DNA of 64,000 bases from Lepidostoma basale (GCA_022606425.2 JAHDVF020000661.1:248001-312000); one strand, 5' to 3'. Shown: positions 21,954 to 33,216, counted from the first letter of the stretch. The notes: generated by a model not told the origin, from the letters alone. A program made the numbers and translations.

Positions 21954-22193
21954 AGAAGATGCCGTCATCGCGAACAGCGAAAATATTGCTGGAGTGGCAC
22001 CCAGGTGGTAGAAGACCAATTGGACGACCAAGGCTACGATGGGAGGATGAAGTTGGGAGAGATGGGGCAAAATTGTTACGAGTGTCAGATTGGAAGGTAG
22101 AAGCGGAGGACAGGAGGAGTTGGAGGCGAAGAATACTGGAGGCTAAGGCTCGATATGGGCTGTAGGGCCATCGAAGAAAAAAGAAAGAAAGAA
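21954..22193 (+). mobile_element. LINE-C 3' end with 9-bp target duplication
   Basis: Encodes MPSSRTAKILLEWHPGGRRP to SWRRRILEAKARYGL and stop, then a GAAGAAAAAAGAAAGAAAG tail. TATAAGTGT occurs at 21945-21953 and 22194-22202. Confidence 0.8.
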
Positions 22194-22250
22194 TATAAGT
22201 GTTGTATGAACGAAGTGTATAAAAAGAAAAAAATATTATCATATAAGCTA

Positions 22251-22664
22251 AAATTTGTATGAAAAATGCTTTAGTCAGATTGAATTTATTTATATTTGAG
22301 TATATGCATAAACATTTGTTCGTGTGACAGTATTAATCATAATTTTATCCTTATTTTTTTAGTTATTCCATAAATTTTATACAAAAGTGTTTGTTAAATT
22401 GCCTGTTTTTGTTGTTGTTGTTATTAGACTAATAACAAGTAATATAATGATTTGTTATGACTTTGAGTAGACGATAACGATTTGGTGAGGTGACAAAGTT
22501 CTTATAAAATTGTAAATTATTCTGTGAAGTGATAATAAAAAGATATACGAGTATAGAAGAACCGTTTATACAATAAGTTAATAGATTTTGGGGTTCATTG
22601 TACTGAAGTAACCCCAATGATATCTTAGTCGTCTGTTTACTTAATAACATTATCAGTAATCATA
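22251..22664. other. UGT-A upstream region
   Basis: AT-rich 5' flank; no repeat recognised. Includes the weak promoter candidate. Confidence 0.4.
22567..22600 (+). promoter_or_regulatory. Weak candidate core promoter of UGT-A
   Basis: TATA at 22567 lies 30 nt upstream of a TCATT initiator-like A at 22597. This would give a 68-nt 5' UTR. A GGGGTT/AACCCC inverted pair (22590-22616) overlaps it. The spacing is right but both elements are weak in such AT-rich DNA. Confidence 0.25.
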
Positions 22665-23540
22665 ATGCTTAACAAAAGACTTACGAAGTCAAAACTTTGT
22701 GTAAATATAATATTGTGTTTTACGCTTGTGAGTAACCTAGTTTTGAATTCGTATGGATACAAAATTTTGGCAATTTTTCCCCACACGGGGAAGAGTCACC
22801 ATATAGTGTTTGAACCTTTGCTCAGAGGCCTGGCTGAAAAAGGACACGATTTGAGTGTAATAAGCCACTATCCATTGGAAGATTCTCACCCAAATTACAC
22901 AGACATAAGTCTCGCTGGTTCCATGCACCAGAACTTACACATTTGCGATTTTGATGACTTTTTATTTCTGAGCGGAGTGGGAAGCATTCTGCGTCACATA
23001 ATGGCAACCTACGAACTCTTTGATTTGGGAAATTTAAATTGCAATGCTATGACTAGCCACAAAAACGTCAGAGATCTAATTGCGTCTAATAATACGTTTG
23101 ATGTTATAATAACAGAACAATTCAACAGCGACTGTTCTTTTGGTGTAATAAACAAGTTCAAAGCTCCTGTTATCGGGATAGCGACTCACGTGCCAATGCC
23201 TTGGACGAGAGATAGATTTGGTATTCCAGACAATCCATCGTTTGTCCCTAGCCATTTCTTGAAGCACCTGAGACACCCCTCGTTGTTTGACACCGCCGAA
23301 TCTTTCCTTGTAAACACTTATTACAAGTTTGTTTATTATATAAATACGCACGTCTTTGAGTACAGATTTCTGGGAAATGGGTTTCTGGATTCCAGGAAGG
23401 ACCTGGATGAGATTGCAAAAAACATGAGTATGCTGTTTGTGACTACATATTTTCCTTTGCATGGAGCTTTTCCGCAAGGACCTAATGTGGTGGATATTGG
23501 GGGCGTGCATTTGCCGACAAAACTAAGGCCTATAGATAAG
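22665..23540 (+). CDS. UGT-A exon 1: UDP-glycosyltransferase, signal peptide and acceptor-binding domain
   Basis: First of four exons of a complete ER UGT that moves sugar from a UDP-sugar to small lipophilic acceptors. Residues 1-31 form a hydrophobic signal peptide ending before YKILAIFPHTGKSHH; the His of GKSH matches the family's catalytic base. The 292 residues cover the N-terminal acceptor-binding half, with FDVIITEQFNSD near residues 145-156 where the helper acidic residue is expected. The start is the only upstream in-frame Met that gives a signal peptide. The exon ends in phase 0 at ...IDK, followed by GTTTGC, a weaker donor than the GTAAGT used at exons 2 and 3. Exons 2-4 at 24712, 26214 and 28934 continue in phase to a 527-codon protein. 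Family assignment is secure; the subfamily and substrate are not readable. Confidence 0.93.
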
Positions 23541-23643
23541 GTTTGCAATATTATTTCTTGAACAATGATGTAAAACTACATATTAAATCTATAAAAATAG
23601 CCAATATTTATGATTCTTGATCGATTGCGACGACATTTTCATT

Positions 23644-24000
23644 AACTAACTAACTAACTAACTAACCATCACGTAGTCTCCCCGAAGGGGTAGGCAGAAA
23701 GAATGGACAGCCACACTTTTCTTTCCTGACATATTTCTCTCGCTTCCTTAACATTCATACATCGTGTCATGCACGCGCGTCGAATTCTCTGACTCCTCAC
23801 ATGGCCGACATTCAATATTTGATTTATTTAATAGTGCCACGTTTTCCTCGGTCTTCCTCTATTTCTGGTTCCATTTACATCATTAAAATTTAATTTTTTT
23901 AGCATTCTTTCTTCATTCATTCTTTCCATATGTTCAAACCATCTTAATGAGCCTTTAATTATTTTGTTCATGACACCATCATTCGCACCATTGTTTATTA
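23644..24000 (-). mobile_element. LINE-A 3' end in UGT-A intron 1
   Basis: Starts TAACTAACTAACTAACTAAC, CATCACGTAGTCTCCCCGAA, and antisense LINE-A coding to about 23990. Confidence 0.75.
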
Positions 24001-24711
24001 ATATTACTATGGGAGTAGATTAAAAATGAATAACCATAGATACGAACCGAGTTATAACGCATTTTTAAAATTTATATAAATGAATTATTAGTGTGATACG
24101 CAAATAGTTACTTTTTCGCTAAGAACATTACAATCTATATTGGTGTGAACTAATTTTATTTGATGTAAATGTTTTATTGTGTGAAATGAATGTCACGAAG
24201 AGTTGGCACTCGAAAATTGGTTTAAATGACAGCTTTCAATTGTTGTAAGATCGTCATACATTAATGCATATGAATTTAATCAAAAATTGAAAATTATTAT
24301 TTTATACATTGTTAGCAAGCCAAACATGCAAGCAAATGGAACACTTCTAACAAATGTAAAAAAAAATAGTGGTATCTAAAATTGATTAATAATAGACGTT
24401 TTAAAATGGAAAAAATATAATATTTTCTAATAGTATAGTCATATTTTACCTTATAAGAATACAATTATATTAAAAAAACACATATTTGTAATATTTGATA
24501 TTGCCCTGACATATATTGAATCGTAAAAAATAATAGTTAACTTATATAAGATTGATATTATAACATGTATGGTATATGATAATTTTATAATGACAATTTA
24601 CACAAATTTCATGTATTTTAAACCAATTTAAAATGTGCATTAAAGGACAGGCAGTGTTTATGTATTTCATTATATTGATGAATTAAAACTGTGATATTTT
24701 TTTTTTCGTAG
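24001..24711. other. Rest of UGT-A intron 1
   Basis: AT-rich, no element recognised. Confidence 0.35.
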
Positions 24712-24934
24712 GAAATTGAGCAGTTTATAAATGAATCAGAACAAGGCGTCATCTACTTCAGCATGGGATCCATGATCAGGGGAAAGTCTCTGCCCCATCA
24801 GAAGATGACAGCCTTCCAAGAGGCCTTCAGAGAGCTTCCTCAGAGGGTACTGTGGAAGTGGGAGAACGAGACAATGCCGGGAAAGTCGGATAACATCATG
24901 ATCAGGTCGTGGATGCCTCAGTATGAAGTAATCA
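24712..24934 (+). CDS. UGT-A exon 2: start of UDP-sugar-binding domain
   Basis: Begins after a T-rich tract and AG, with EIEQFINESEQGVIYFSMGS, the linker into the C-terminal Rossmann-like donor-binding domain. VIYFSMGS is the first strand and loop, and RSWMPQYEVI starts the donor-binding signature that finishes in exon 3. The 223 nt equal the length of the paralogous exon at 51288-51510. It is followed by GTAAGT and ends one base into a codon. The intron before it (1,171 nt) carries a LINE-A 3' end in reverse orientation. Confidence 0.92.
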
Positions 24935-25039
24935 GTAAGTGTAACTAATATGTAAAGATAAATATTATTCTTATGTGTTACTTACGTAAATGAAATTGTT
25001 CTACTGTACATTTTTTTTATCAAACCGATATGATTTGAA

Positions 25040-25145
25040 ACATTTTGATAAAGACTTAGCAAGACGAAACATGTCATTCACATAAAATATAATAAAACTT
25101 CCATTAAACAGACGTTTTCAGTTTTACATCATTGTTCAAGAAACA
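25040..25145 (+). repeat. Hammerhead-related arm, inactive class
   Basis: TTGATAAAGACTTAGCAAGA, CGAAACATGTCATTC, AAAACTTCC; half of the 10215-type palindrome. Confidence 0.4.
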
Positions 25146-25194
25146 ATAAATATTAATGTCATTTGATGCATAGGGGTCTTCAATAATATCTTAT

Positions 25195-25400
25195 TATTCT
25201 TCTTCTTCTTCCTTGCTGTGGACCAATGAGGTCTGTTCTCCAGAGAGTTGCTCCTCCTATGAGATGAATTCCCAGCTGTCCTTTTATCTTTTAGAAGGTC
25301 TTCCACGAGGACGAGTCCCGTGAGGCTGATTATGTAGTGCAATATAGGAGAGTCTGGTGGTGTCCATTCTTTGGAGATGACGTATCAGTCTCTCCTGCGC
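25195..25400 (-). mobile_element. LINE-G 3' end in UGT-A intron 2
   Basis: CTTCTTCTTCTTCC tail, then antisense to 5870-6010. Confidence 0.65.
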
Positions 25401-25629
25401 TATCAACTTATAAAATCCTCAGTGTCACATATCTCTCTAATTTTGGTGTTCCTAACGCGATCTTTTTAGTATCTTAGTAATAATATGATATTCAATAATA
25501 ATTAGTCGAATTAGCGGATTAATTCATTTCAACATGACAATATTGTAACCTTTACGCATGGATGTGAATCGAATAAACTGGTAATATAAGTTTTAAATGA
25601 ATACATTTTAAGAATTTTAATACGTTTTA

Positions 25630-25945
25630 TTTCACTCTTCATGAGGTTCGGGTCCATTCTCTAAACCATTGACCATGGAACGCTGTGCGCTTCTGTCACC
25701 TGTCAGTCTCCAGGTTGCAGATAATGAGAGACCAACCAGCTCCCTCATTTGATCGGACCTTCGGTTTGGTGGTCGTCCTTGTGGACGCTTTCCCTGCACT
25801 TTGCCCATGATGATGAGCTTTTCAACGTTGTTCTGATCTCTCCGGGTTATGTTTCCAGAATATTTTAAGACTCTCTGAGAGCACATCCGCGAGAGTCTTG
25901 TCCTGATACCCAGCTGGCCAATGATGAACTGATTTGTTCTTCTTT
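25630..25945 (-). mobile_element. Unassigned RTE-like LINE 3' end
   Basis: Minus frame of 84 codons: SQRVLKYSGNITRRDQNNVE, GKVQGKRPQGRPPNRRSDQM, TWRLTGDRSAQRSM. The GRPPxR motif is the usual LINE C-terminal signature. Confidence 0.6.
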
Positions 25946-26213
25946 CAGGATATACGAAGCATTCGCCGCCAGCACCACATACATTTGTTTAACTATTAGA
26001 TTATTTAATTTGACGTATTTCGAATGTTTTACACATTCATAAACGATAGAATAAGAAGAAGAAGCCAGTTGAAGTACCAAAATTTAAGTTAAGACGATAA
26101 ATAATATCTAAAAAATAAAACGTTTATTTTTAATTTTTGTTTTGATTAAACCCTCAATGGGTAGTTGGTTTCTATTTTATCCTTAACTAATATACAAAAT
26201 CTATAAATTACAG

Positions 26214-26430
26214 GTCATAAAAACGTAAAGGCTTTCATTTCCCACGGAGGGCTGCTTGGATTGACTGAGGCAGTGCATAGAGGGGTGCCGGTGCTGATTA
26301 TTCCTTTCTTCGGAGACCAGTTCGTCAATGGAGCTGCCGCTGAGGAGAGCGGTCTTGGAAAAGTTCTGCAGTATGAAGATATAACAAAGGAGACAGTATT
26401 AAAAGTACTTAAAGAATTATTGGATCCAAA
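26214..26430 (+). CDS. UGT-A exon 3: UGT signature motif
   Basis: Starts after CAG and completes a split Ser codon, giving SHKNVKAFISHGGLLGLTEA. Together with WMPQ in exon 2 this forms the UGT signature that binds the UDP-sugar. FFGDQFVNGA supplies the Asp-Gln pair that contacts the sugar in the family. The exon is 217 nt, the same as its counterparts at 53262 and 62717, and is followed by GTAAGT. Intron 2 before it (1,279 nt) holds a hammerhead-like repeat and two LINE 3' ends. Confidence 0.92.
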
Positions 26431-26754
26431 GTAAGTTTAATTATTTTTCCTATTTTCAATAAAACTTCAAAATTACATTCTTTGATACGAAGCCATTACT
26501 TGGTGGTTTGACATGTTAAAAAAATATAATTAAATGTTTTCTCTAGATTTGGTCAGGTTAGGTTAGTATTAACCAATCGGGCTGTATCAGAGCATTTTCA
26601 GAAATATGTTTTTTTTAGTATTATTGAAAAAATATTGTTTGTAGGTACATTCGACTTTACGACTTTAAGAAATATATTTGTTTGCTTATGACATGTTTTC
26701 CCGATTATTTCTTAACACCATTCACACTGCTTTATTTAATTATTATTTCGAATA

Positions 26755-26885
26755 TTTTAAATTGCCTTAACATGGTGAAACATGCTATTCCCTTGAAATA
26801 TAATATAACTTTTAGAAAACATAATATTTCATTCATATTCACTATTTAAGATGGAGCTTTACACCATTGTTCAAAAACAATAAAC
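26755..26885 (+). repeat. Hammerhead-related remnant
   Basis: TTGCCTTAACATGGTGAAAC and ATGCTATTCCC; decayed arm of the 10215 family. Confidence 0.35.
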
Positions 26886-27154
26886 ATTTTTTTATGCTTT
26901 TTCAAACTATAATACTATATATCACGAGAAACTAAAAAAATCATTTATTACAATTCCAATGAATTATTCTCTGGTATTATTTGTAATAAATACCCGTTAT
27001 ATATTGTACTAATTAAATATTTACTCGGTTATTTATAAAATTATACTATGTATATGGATTACCAAGGTTTTCAATAAATAGAGAATCTGTTTTAAGTGTC
27101 GAAATATGATAAACTTGATTATTACGAGGAAGATGGGACCTACTGAATTTGCTC

Positions 27155-27346
27155 TATATATCGTCGCCTCAGAGCAATAGTGAGATAAACCAGTGCCAAC
27201 TTGACAATATAACAAGCCGTAATGTTCCTTTGATATTGTTTATGGTTTGACTTGGTGGAGGCCTTGCACTTATTTGAGTCTCCTAGGGCCTAGGAGACCT
27301 AGTCTCCTAGGGTTTATCTCACTATTGCTCTGGGGCGACGATATGT
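27155..27346. repeat. Foldback element with nested palindrome
   Basis: ATATCGTCGCCTCAGAGCAA... (27155-27192) and its inverse (27312-27346) form about 33-bp arms. Inside, GTCTCCTAGG-G-CCTAGGAGAC (27278-27298) is a perfect 10-bp hairpin, followed by another AGTCTCCTAGGG. Confidence 0.65.
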
Positions 27347-27399
27347 ATTTCTCGTTATATCAGAGAAAATGTATTTTTTAATGCTTACAAATATATCCA

Positions 27400-27694
27400 A
27401 ATGGTACTGCACAATGGTGTTCTTCTACCGACCCTTATGTATGAAAGCGAATGATGAAAGTAGAATAAATGCAGTAGAAATGAGATCTCTTAGACGAATG
27501 TGCAGATACTATGTGTATGATAAAGTGTCGAATGAAAATATAAGAAGTGAATGCGGTCCGAATGATGGTGTTCAAATCATGGTCACCATCAAATCATGGG
27601 TGGTGAAAGATCGAATAAATCAAATATTTAATGTCGGCCACGTGAGGAGTCAGAGAAATCGACGGGCGTGCATGACACGATGTATGAATGTCTA
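27400..27694 (+). mobile_element. LINE-A fragment in UGT-A intron 3
   Basis: DESRINAVEMRSLRRMCRYY, then an internal deletion and VGHVRSQRNRRACMTRCMNV. Confidence 0.7.
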
Positions 27695-27834
27695 CGATGT
27701 GAGTGAATCATCACAAAAAAAGCCAAATTCCGAGGTGATACGATTTAGCAAAGATATTTCTCTACCTACCGGTATAACCATTGGGAGGTTGGTTCTGCAT
27801 TGTGAGAGATAAAACAATCTATGGCCCCTTTGTG
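27695..27834 (-). mobile_element. SINE-3 piece between LINE-A copies
   Basis: GGTTGGTTCTGCATTGTGAG and AAAACAATCTATGGCCCC match 12490-12530 and 52500. Confidence 0.55.
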
Positions 27835-28680
27835 TCCTAGTTGCTGACAACGAACATGAACTACAAGTCCTGGTGAGTTGTATGTATGAGGTATGCATGC
27901 GAAATGATCTGATGATGAATGTTAATAAGTCCAAGGTAATGATATTTGAAAAGGAAGAAACCATGACAGTCTGCAACATTAGCGCGAATGGTGAAAATTT
28001 GGAGCAAGTAGTTGAGTTTGTGTATTTAGGTAGTATGTTTACAAGAGATGGGAGAGTGGAGAGGGATATTGAAAGAAGGGTTGGGGCAGGCAACAAAGTG
28101 AATGGTGCACTTAAAGTTGTCATCGCAAACAAAAACCTATCCAAAAAAGCTAGAATGGCAGTGCACAATGGTGTTCTTCTACCGACCCTTATGTATGGAA
28201 GCGAAGCATGGAACTGGCAAAGGAAGGATTAAAGTAGAATAAATGCAGTAGAAATGAGATCTCTTAGACGAATGTGTGGATATTCTGTGTACGATAGAGT
28301 GTCGAATGAAAATATAAGAAGTGAATGCGGTGCGAATGATGGTGTCATGAACAAAATAATGAAAGGATCATTAAGATGGTTTGGACATATGGAAACAATG
28401 AATGAAGAAATAATGGTAAATTATATGTTAATGATGTAAATGGTACCAGAAATAGAGGAAGACCGAGGAAAACGTGGCACGATCAAATAAATCAATTATT
28501 GAATGTCGGCCATGTGAGGAGTCAGAGAAATCGACGCGCGTGCATGACACGATGTATGAATGTTGAGGAATCGAGAGAAATATGTCAGGAAAGAAAGGTG
28601 TGGCAGTCCATTCTTTCTGCCTACCACTTCGGGGAGACAGCGTGATGGTTAGTTAGTTAGTTAGTTAGTATACAACCGCC
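27835..28680 (+). pseudogene. LINE-A reverse transcriptase, C-terminal 0.85 kb
   Basis: Begins just after the YADD position: DNEHELQVLVSCMYEVCMRN, VVEFVYLGSMFTRDGRVERD, PTLMYGSEAWNWQRKD then TAA, and continues NAVEMRSLRRMCGYSVYDRV to the 3' end GTTAGTTAGTTAGTTAG at 28648. Very like 59575-60643. Confidence 0.8.
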
Positions 28681-28683
28681 TAT

Positions 28684-28933
28684 CAGTCGAAAGAAGTGAA
28701 CATCCAAGTGAATGCCTCGTCTCTGGTAGCCCAGCATCCCTAGCAAGAAATTAATCGGAAAGAGCCACGGGTAATATATCTATACCGCTAAGATAGAGGT
28801 AACGCAGACATTTCTTCTGCACCCTTTCCACAATCAGGGAATATCGAACCTCATGCGGCGCCCAGATAATGGAATTAAATTCCAACGGACTTCTCACTCA
28901 CATTTTTAATCAAATATGTGATTTTTTTCCCAG
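28684..28933. other. End of UGT-A intron 3
   Basis: Unclassified; contains CATCCCTAGCAAGAAATTAA; polypyrimidine tract before exon 4. Confidence 0.3.
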
Positions 28934-29201
28934 GATGCAAGAAAGTGCAAAGAGAATATCGGCAATTTGGAGAGACAGGCCGTCCACACCACTCGAGACA
29001 GCGACATTCTGGATCGAGCATGTGGCACGATATGGCGGGGGCCACCTGCGACCGGTGTCCGCTGACCTACCTCTCTATAGATACCTGCTGCTTGATGTCT
29101 TCTCCCTTTTTATACTTGTTTTAATTATAGCAGTAGTCATTACAAAATTTGTGTTTAGGAAGCTCATTTGTTCGAAATCAAATAAAATAAAGACTGAGTG
29201 A
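28934..29201 (+). CDS. UGT-A exon 4: membrane anchor and ER-retrieval tail
   Basis: Starts after TTTTTTCCCAG and completes a split Lys codon. It encodes the conserved AIWRDRPSTPLETATFWIEH and HLRPVSADLPLYRYLLLDV segments, then a hydrophobic span of about 20 residues (FSLFILVLIIAVVITKFVF) that anchors the enzyme in the ER membrane. The short cytosolic tail ends KIKTE, a KXKXX retrieval signal. The stop is TGA at 29199-29201. Intron 3 (2,503 nt) carries a foldback element and two LINE-A pieces. Confidence 0.92.
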
Positions 29202-29241
29202 AAATTCGAGATTAGATTTTTTAAAACAAAATTTAACATTA

Positions 29242-29247
29242 AATAAA
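29242..29247 (+). terminator. Probable poly(A) signal of UGT-A
   Basis: AATAAA lies 41 nt after the UGT-A stop codon, in AT-rich DNA, and is the first canonical hexamer downstream of the stop. Confidence 0.55.
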
Positions 29248-29414
29248 ATCCTTACAAAAGTGTTAAAATATATATTTTTAAAGATTATGTAGTTAAAAAG
29301 TATTGTTTAGTGTATATTTTACTTAACATCAAATTGTTTTAAATAAGTAGGCACTCTTTGTTAAATATGTATTGATTTTATTATTTCTGTAATAATAATA
29401 AAATATCTGTATCT

Positions 29415-29735
29415 AAGATGGCAGTGCATAATGGTGTTCTTGTGTCGACCCTTATGTATGGAACTGAAGCATGGAACTGTCGAAAGAAGGATGAAAGTGG
29501 TATAAATGCAGTAGAAATGAGATCTCTTAGACGAATGTATGGTAAATCTGTACATGATATAGTGTTAAACTCAAGTAAAAGAAGTGAATGCGGTGCGAAT
29601 GAAAGTATTATGAACAAAATAATGAAAGGGTCATTAAGATGGTATGGACACATGGAAAGAATGAGTGAAGACAGAATGGTGAAGAAGGTATATGTAAACG
29701 ACGTGAACAGAGCTAGAAAAAGAGAAAGGCCGAGT
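29415..29735 (+). mobile_element. LINE-A fragment
   Basis: KMAVHNGVLVSTLMYGTEAW, RSLRRMYGKSVHDIV, SLRWYGHMERMSEDRMVKKV. Confidence 0.75.
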
Positions 29736-29890
29736 CTAGATCTAAACTCTGCTGATCTATGCACTTAAGGTCTGCTGGAAGATTGTTCCAGGCTGAAGGG
29801 CCGGCTACCGCGAAGGCTCGGTTGCCAAAGTTTGTGCTTGGACAGCGTTTTGGCACAGTCAATCTACCGATCGCAGAAGACTTAGCTGTG
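29736..29890 (+). repeat. Repeat R4
   Basis: TGCACTTAAGGTCTGCTGGA then AGATTGTTCCAGGCTGAAGG; shared with 55020-55205. Confidence 0.6.
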
Positions 29891-30727
29891 TATTGTATTA
29901 TATTTATTTATTTATTGTAGCGAAACATACAGCGATACATATACAAATGAACAAACATACAGATAAATAAAGACATTGAAGGTTACCCACCGCTAACCCG
30001 AAGCTGTTATAGAACGTATCGGCGCCATTTCGTCAGCATTACTCTAGCAATCCGTAGACCCGTCACCTATCCACTCGGGACCTACTTTAACTGGGGAATG
30101 TAACATTACAAAAAAATGATAAAAAAAACAAGTAAAAACGGTCTCCAGGCCACATTTAATCTAGTATAATTTATTTTCACTTCACTTTCACAGAAATAAA
30201 ACATTTTAAGCCATCCTTCTATGATTAGAAATTAAAACTTTTAAATTCAATGACAGTGTCGTTTGTATTGTATGTTTTTCAAGCCATTCCAATCTCATCT
30301 CATAACTTCGGATTCTGATTGCTCTGTTCTTGTGTTGTTATGTAAATTGCAGGTATTACAGATACAGGGAGGTTAGGGAAGATTCGGATAAAATGGTACA
30401 TTTCGTAATAATTAAAATGTAATAAAAACTTTCAAAATGAAGGCTTGAATAAACGTTGAAGGTAACGTTTTTCTAAATTATTGTAAAAAGAATTTTATTT
30501 TATTTTTTATTTATAATTAAATTTATAAATTATACTTTTAAAAAAAGACTAATAACAAGGATTTTAATCAATGGCCTGATAATTTATTTTACAGTCTTTA
30601 ATATGAGCAGAAAATAGCTCATTATTATGAAGAAGGATCAAGAGTCAAGCGTTCTGTCCCCTAGACCACCATTCAATTATCTAAGATAACAAATGGAACA
30701 AAAAATTATTAACATTAATGTTTTCTT
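29891..30727. other. Non-coding DNA
   Basis: AT-rich with ATTTATTTATTTATTG at 29905 and unclassified DNA at 29990-30110. No gene. Confidence 0.3.
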
Positions 30728-31552
30728 CTTCTTCTCTGGTTTCAATCCTGGGATTGGTTTGCAGCAATTTCCTCTATTATTCTCTTCCATTCTTCCCTGT
30801 CTTGTGCGGGTCTTTTGAAATCTGCATATGATGAGCAGCGCACGTCCACCAACAGGTCCTCCAGGTACTCTCGGCGTGGGCGTCCCCTAGAGTTTGTCCC
30901 CTCGATCATACCCTCCATTATGGCATGCAAGAGACCTTCTTGACGTATTACATGGCCGATCCATCTTGCACGCCTTACGGACAAGGTCCTCAGCAGGTGC
31001 CTTCCTCCTTCGATTCCTTGAAGAACTTCCTCATTCGTGATGTGGTCTCTCCAGGAAATTCCTAATAGTCTTCTATAGGACCACATCTCAAAAGCCTCTA
31101 GTCTCCGCTTATCCCTTTCGGATAGTCACCATGTCTCGCAGCCGTACATCAAGACACTCCATACATAGGTCTTGATGAGGAGTATTCTCAGTTTTAGGTC
31201 TATATTATTTGACTCTATTATTTTCGACCTTTTATTAAATGCAAGCCTAGCCTGATGTAAACGGCTGTCGACCTCGCTCTTAGACCGACCGTCCCATGTT
31301 ATTTTGCTCCCGAAGTAGACAAACTCCTTGGTGTTCTTTAGTGGAACTCCTGACATCACTACTCTCATCTGATGTTGCGTTCGGCCTACAGTCAGCAGCT
31401 TTGTTTTGTCCTTATTTATCTTCATATTGTAGCTATCTTGAAGAATGTCTTGCAAAGTTTCTAAGGCCTCCTGCAGTTCCTCCTCACTTTCAGCAACCAT
31501 AGCAATATCGTCAGCAAACCTTATCATGTCTATCTTTTGCCCGTGTATCCTA
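30728..31552 (-). pseudogene. LINE-B reverse transcriptase C-terminal half
   Basis: Minus: HGQKIDMIRFADDIAMVAES (FADD intact), KEFVYFGSKITWDGRSKSEV, SVLMYGCETW then TGA where 10989-11780 has Cys, and 114 further open codons WSYRRLLGISWRDH to AANQSQD. One nonsense change over 270 codons, so a recent insertion. Possible 9-bp duplication TGTTTTCTT at 30719-30727 and 31553-31561. Confidence 0.82.
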
Positions 31553-31561
31553 TGTTTTCTT

Positions 31562-32369
31562 ATGTAGAATTTAATCTAGTTGTAGATTGGTAAAAGTAAA
31601 TCGTGATTGAGGTTATAAACCTGTATTGTAAATGCTAATAAGAAATATATTATAAGCGCTTTTATGGTATATCCCAAGGCTTTCTTTAGTGAGGGGATAG
31701 TAATTGTTTGTGTTTTCACGATAGGATATACAATTTTGCTGTTTTTATTTGTTGATTGAACAATGGTGTTTAACTCCATTTTTAATATTAAAATAAATGT
31801 AGGTTTTTCTTGAAACATTAAATTATATATTTGAGGCTACGTGATAATATTGGAATTAAAAAAACAACGCTGTTTTTATTCAACTTTATTTATTAAATAT
31901 ATTTATAAAATAAAAATATCAAAAACACGACATGTTTCGGAGGCTTTCATCCTTAGGTATAAATACATAACTAATAATAATAGATAAAGTAAGGTGAAAA
32001 GTATAACTGAAGTGTTAAAATGTAAAAAAAATAATTAAAAAAAATATTTATTACAAAAATCATAAAAAGTGCATTCTGCCATGGCTTCTGCACTCTCTGG
32101 CCATGCTTTTGCCATCTTACTAGAAGATGGCACTGAGCTGGCGAAATCGCTTAAAGCTATACTCTAGTAAAATTAAACTAAATATATTTAAAAAGGAATT
32201 TTTAATTAGTCTTTTTTTTATTTTCATGATTGATTTATAAATTTTCGAATAATTATTTTGTTAATAATTTCAAATGCGAATAAAATAACCAGTTTTTGAA
32301 CGGTTCAGAATAACAATGTATATGTTTTTGAATGTATACAAATACTTGTAGACAAGTTAAAAGCATAAA
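31562..32369. other. Non-coding with hammerhead-related motifs
   Basis: Includes the motif at 31925 and, at 32128-32168, CTAGAAGATGGCACTGAG then CTGGCGAAATCGC of the ACCGGT class. No gene. Confidence 0.3.
31925..31970 (-). ncRNA. Degenerate hammerhead, GTGT stem I class
   Basis: Minus strand CTAAGGA, short stem II ending CCTCC, GAAACATGTCGTGT. It belongs with the motif at 55284; the core G is A here. Confidence 0.35.
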
Positions 32370-32715
32370 AATTGGAGATTGGATCTCCAGGCGTTGTCTA
32401 GCAATGTATGATAGTTGCGTTGCCTTTCACATAGCATTAATAAAGATTTTCTGCTTAATGCCTACATATAATCTTAATAAATGGCGCTAGTGTAGATTGA
32501 CTTAAAAATGTGAAGTGTATCTCAATATAGTAGCATATATACATCTTTCAAAAATTTGTCAGACGTGGTGGTCGTAAGAAGGGAGGAATGGGGAATGTTG
32601 TTAACATAAAGCGATCGCTTAACCCAACCAATGACAGGTCATAAGTCCTGTAAACGCCTCGACTACCATATTCTGTTTCCAAAAACAATTTGCATCTTCG
32701 TCTCTATTGAGATAC
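32370..32715 (+). repeat. Repeat R5 copy
   Basis: ATCTCCAGGCGTTGTCTAGC to TTCGTCTCTATTGAGATACA. Copies at 36830 (-), 39590 (+) and 52925 (-). Contains ACAGG/CCTGT hairpin around TCATAAGT. Unclassified. Confidence 0.6.
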
Positions 32716-33173
32716 AATTAATCCATAAAAACAATGTATTTTTTTAAATATTGAAGTTAATAGTAACACTGTAGATATTTCTGAATTGCAGTAGATAGAA
32801 GTTGCTGTATGCAATCGTGTGCCCTTTCTATCCTTTGCCACGCTAGGAAATGACTTTTTTCCAATTACCTTCGCTGCGGAGATTACTTTTGTTGCAGTGC
32901 CGCGCAAAAGGAAACAAATCCAAAAGTAATTTAGTGATATCCCATTATTCCAAAGGCCTTTGAATCGGTACGGTTTGCGCAAACAACTTCAGCCTGAGTT
33001 TATTTATTTGTGATTTTCTTGCAGCACTACTACAACCAATTATAAAACATTGCTAAGATTAAATACTTTTAATTTAGATTTATAAATATAAAAATAACGT
33101 AATTGAGAATTGTCCATGATACTTCAACATTATTAACTGTTAAAAATAAAACGCTGTTTATGGTACAATTTTT
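32716..33173. other. Non-coding
   Basis: Nothing recognised. Confidence 0.3.
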
Positions 33174-33216
33174 AGCGACAGCTGTTTTGCCAACCGGTGT
33201 TGGCATCATCAGGTGA
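33174..33216 (-). ncRNA. Hammerhead-like motif with G12 to A change
   Basis: CTGATGA (33206-33212) and a perfect 6-bp stem II (GCCAAC-ACCG-GTTGGC), but the conserved GAAA reads AAAA, which should abolish catalysis. AGCT-class stem III. Confidence 0.45.

Larger units (their letters stand above)
21655..22250. repeat. Palindromic hammerhead element split by LINE-C
   Basis: Arms 21655-21845 and 21846-21953 plus 22194-22250. The LINE insertion at 21954 falls in the right arm. The left arm has the intact motif at 21772-21804 (-); the right arm core is CTGAATA. Confidence 0.65.

Noticed and set aside
22737..23548. Minus-strand open frames across UGT-A exon 1
   Set aside because: Shadows of the coding strand without their own features.
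26548..26562. Telomere-like AGGTTAGGTTAG
   Set aside because: Only two or three TTAGG units, also seen at 18969; too short for a telomeric array.
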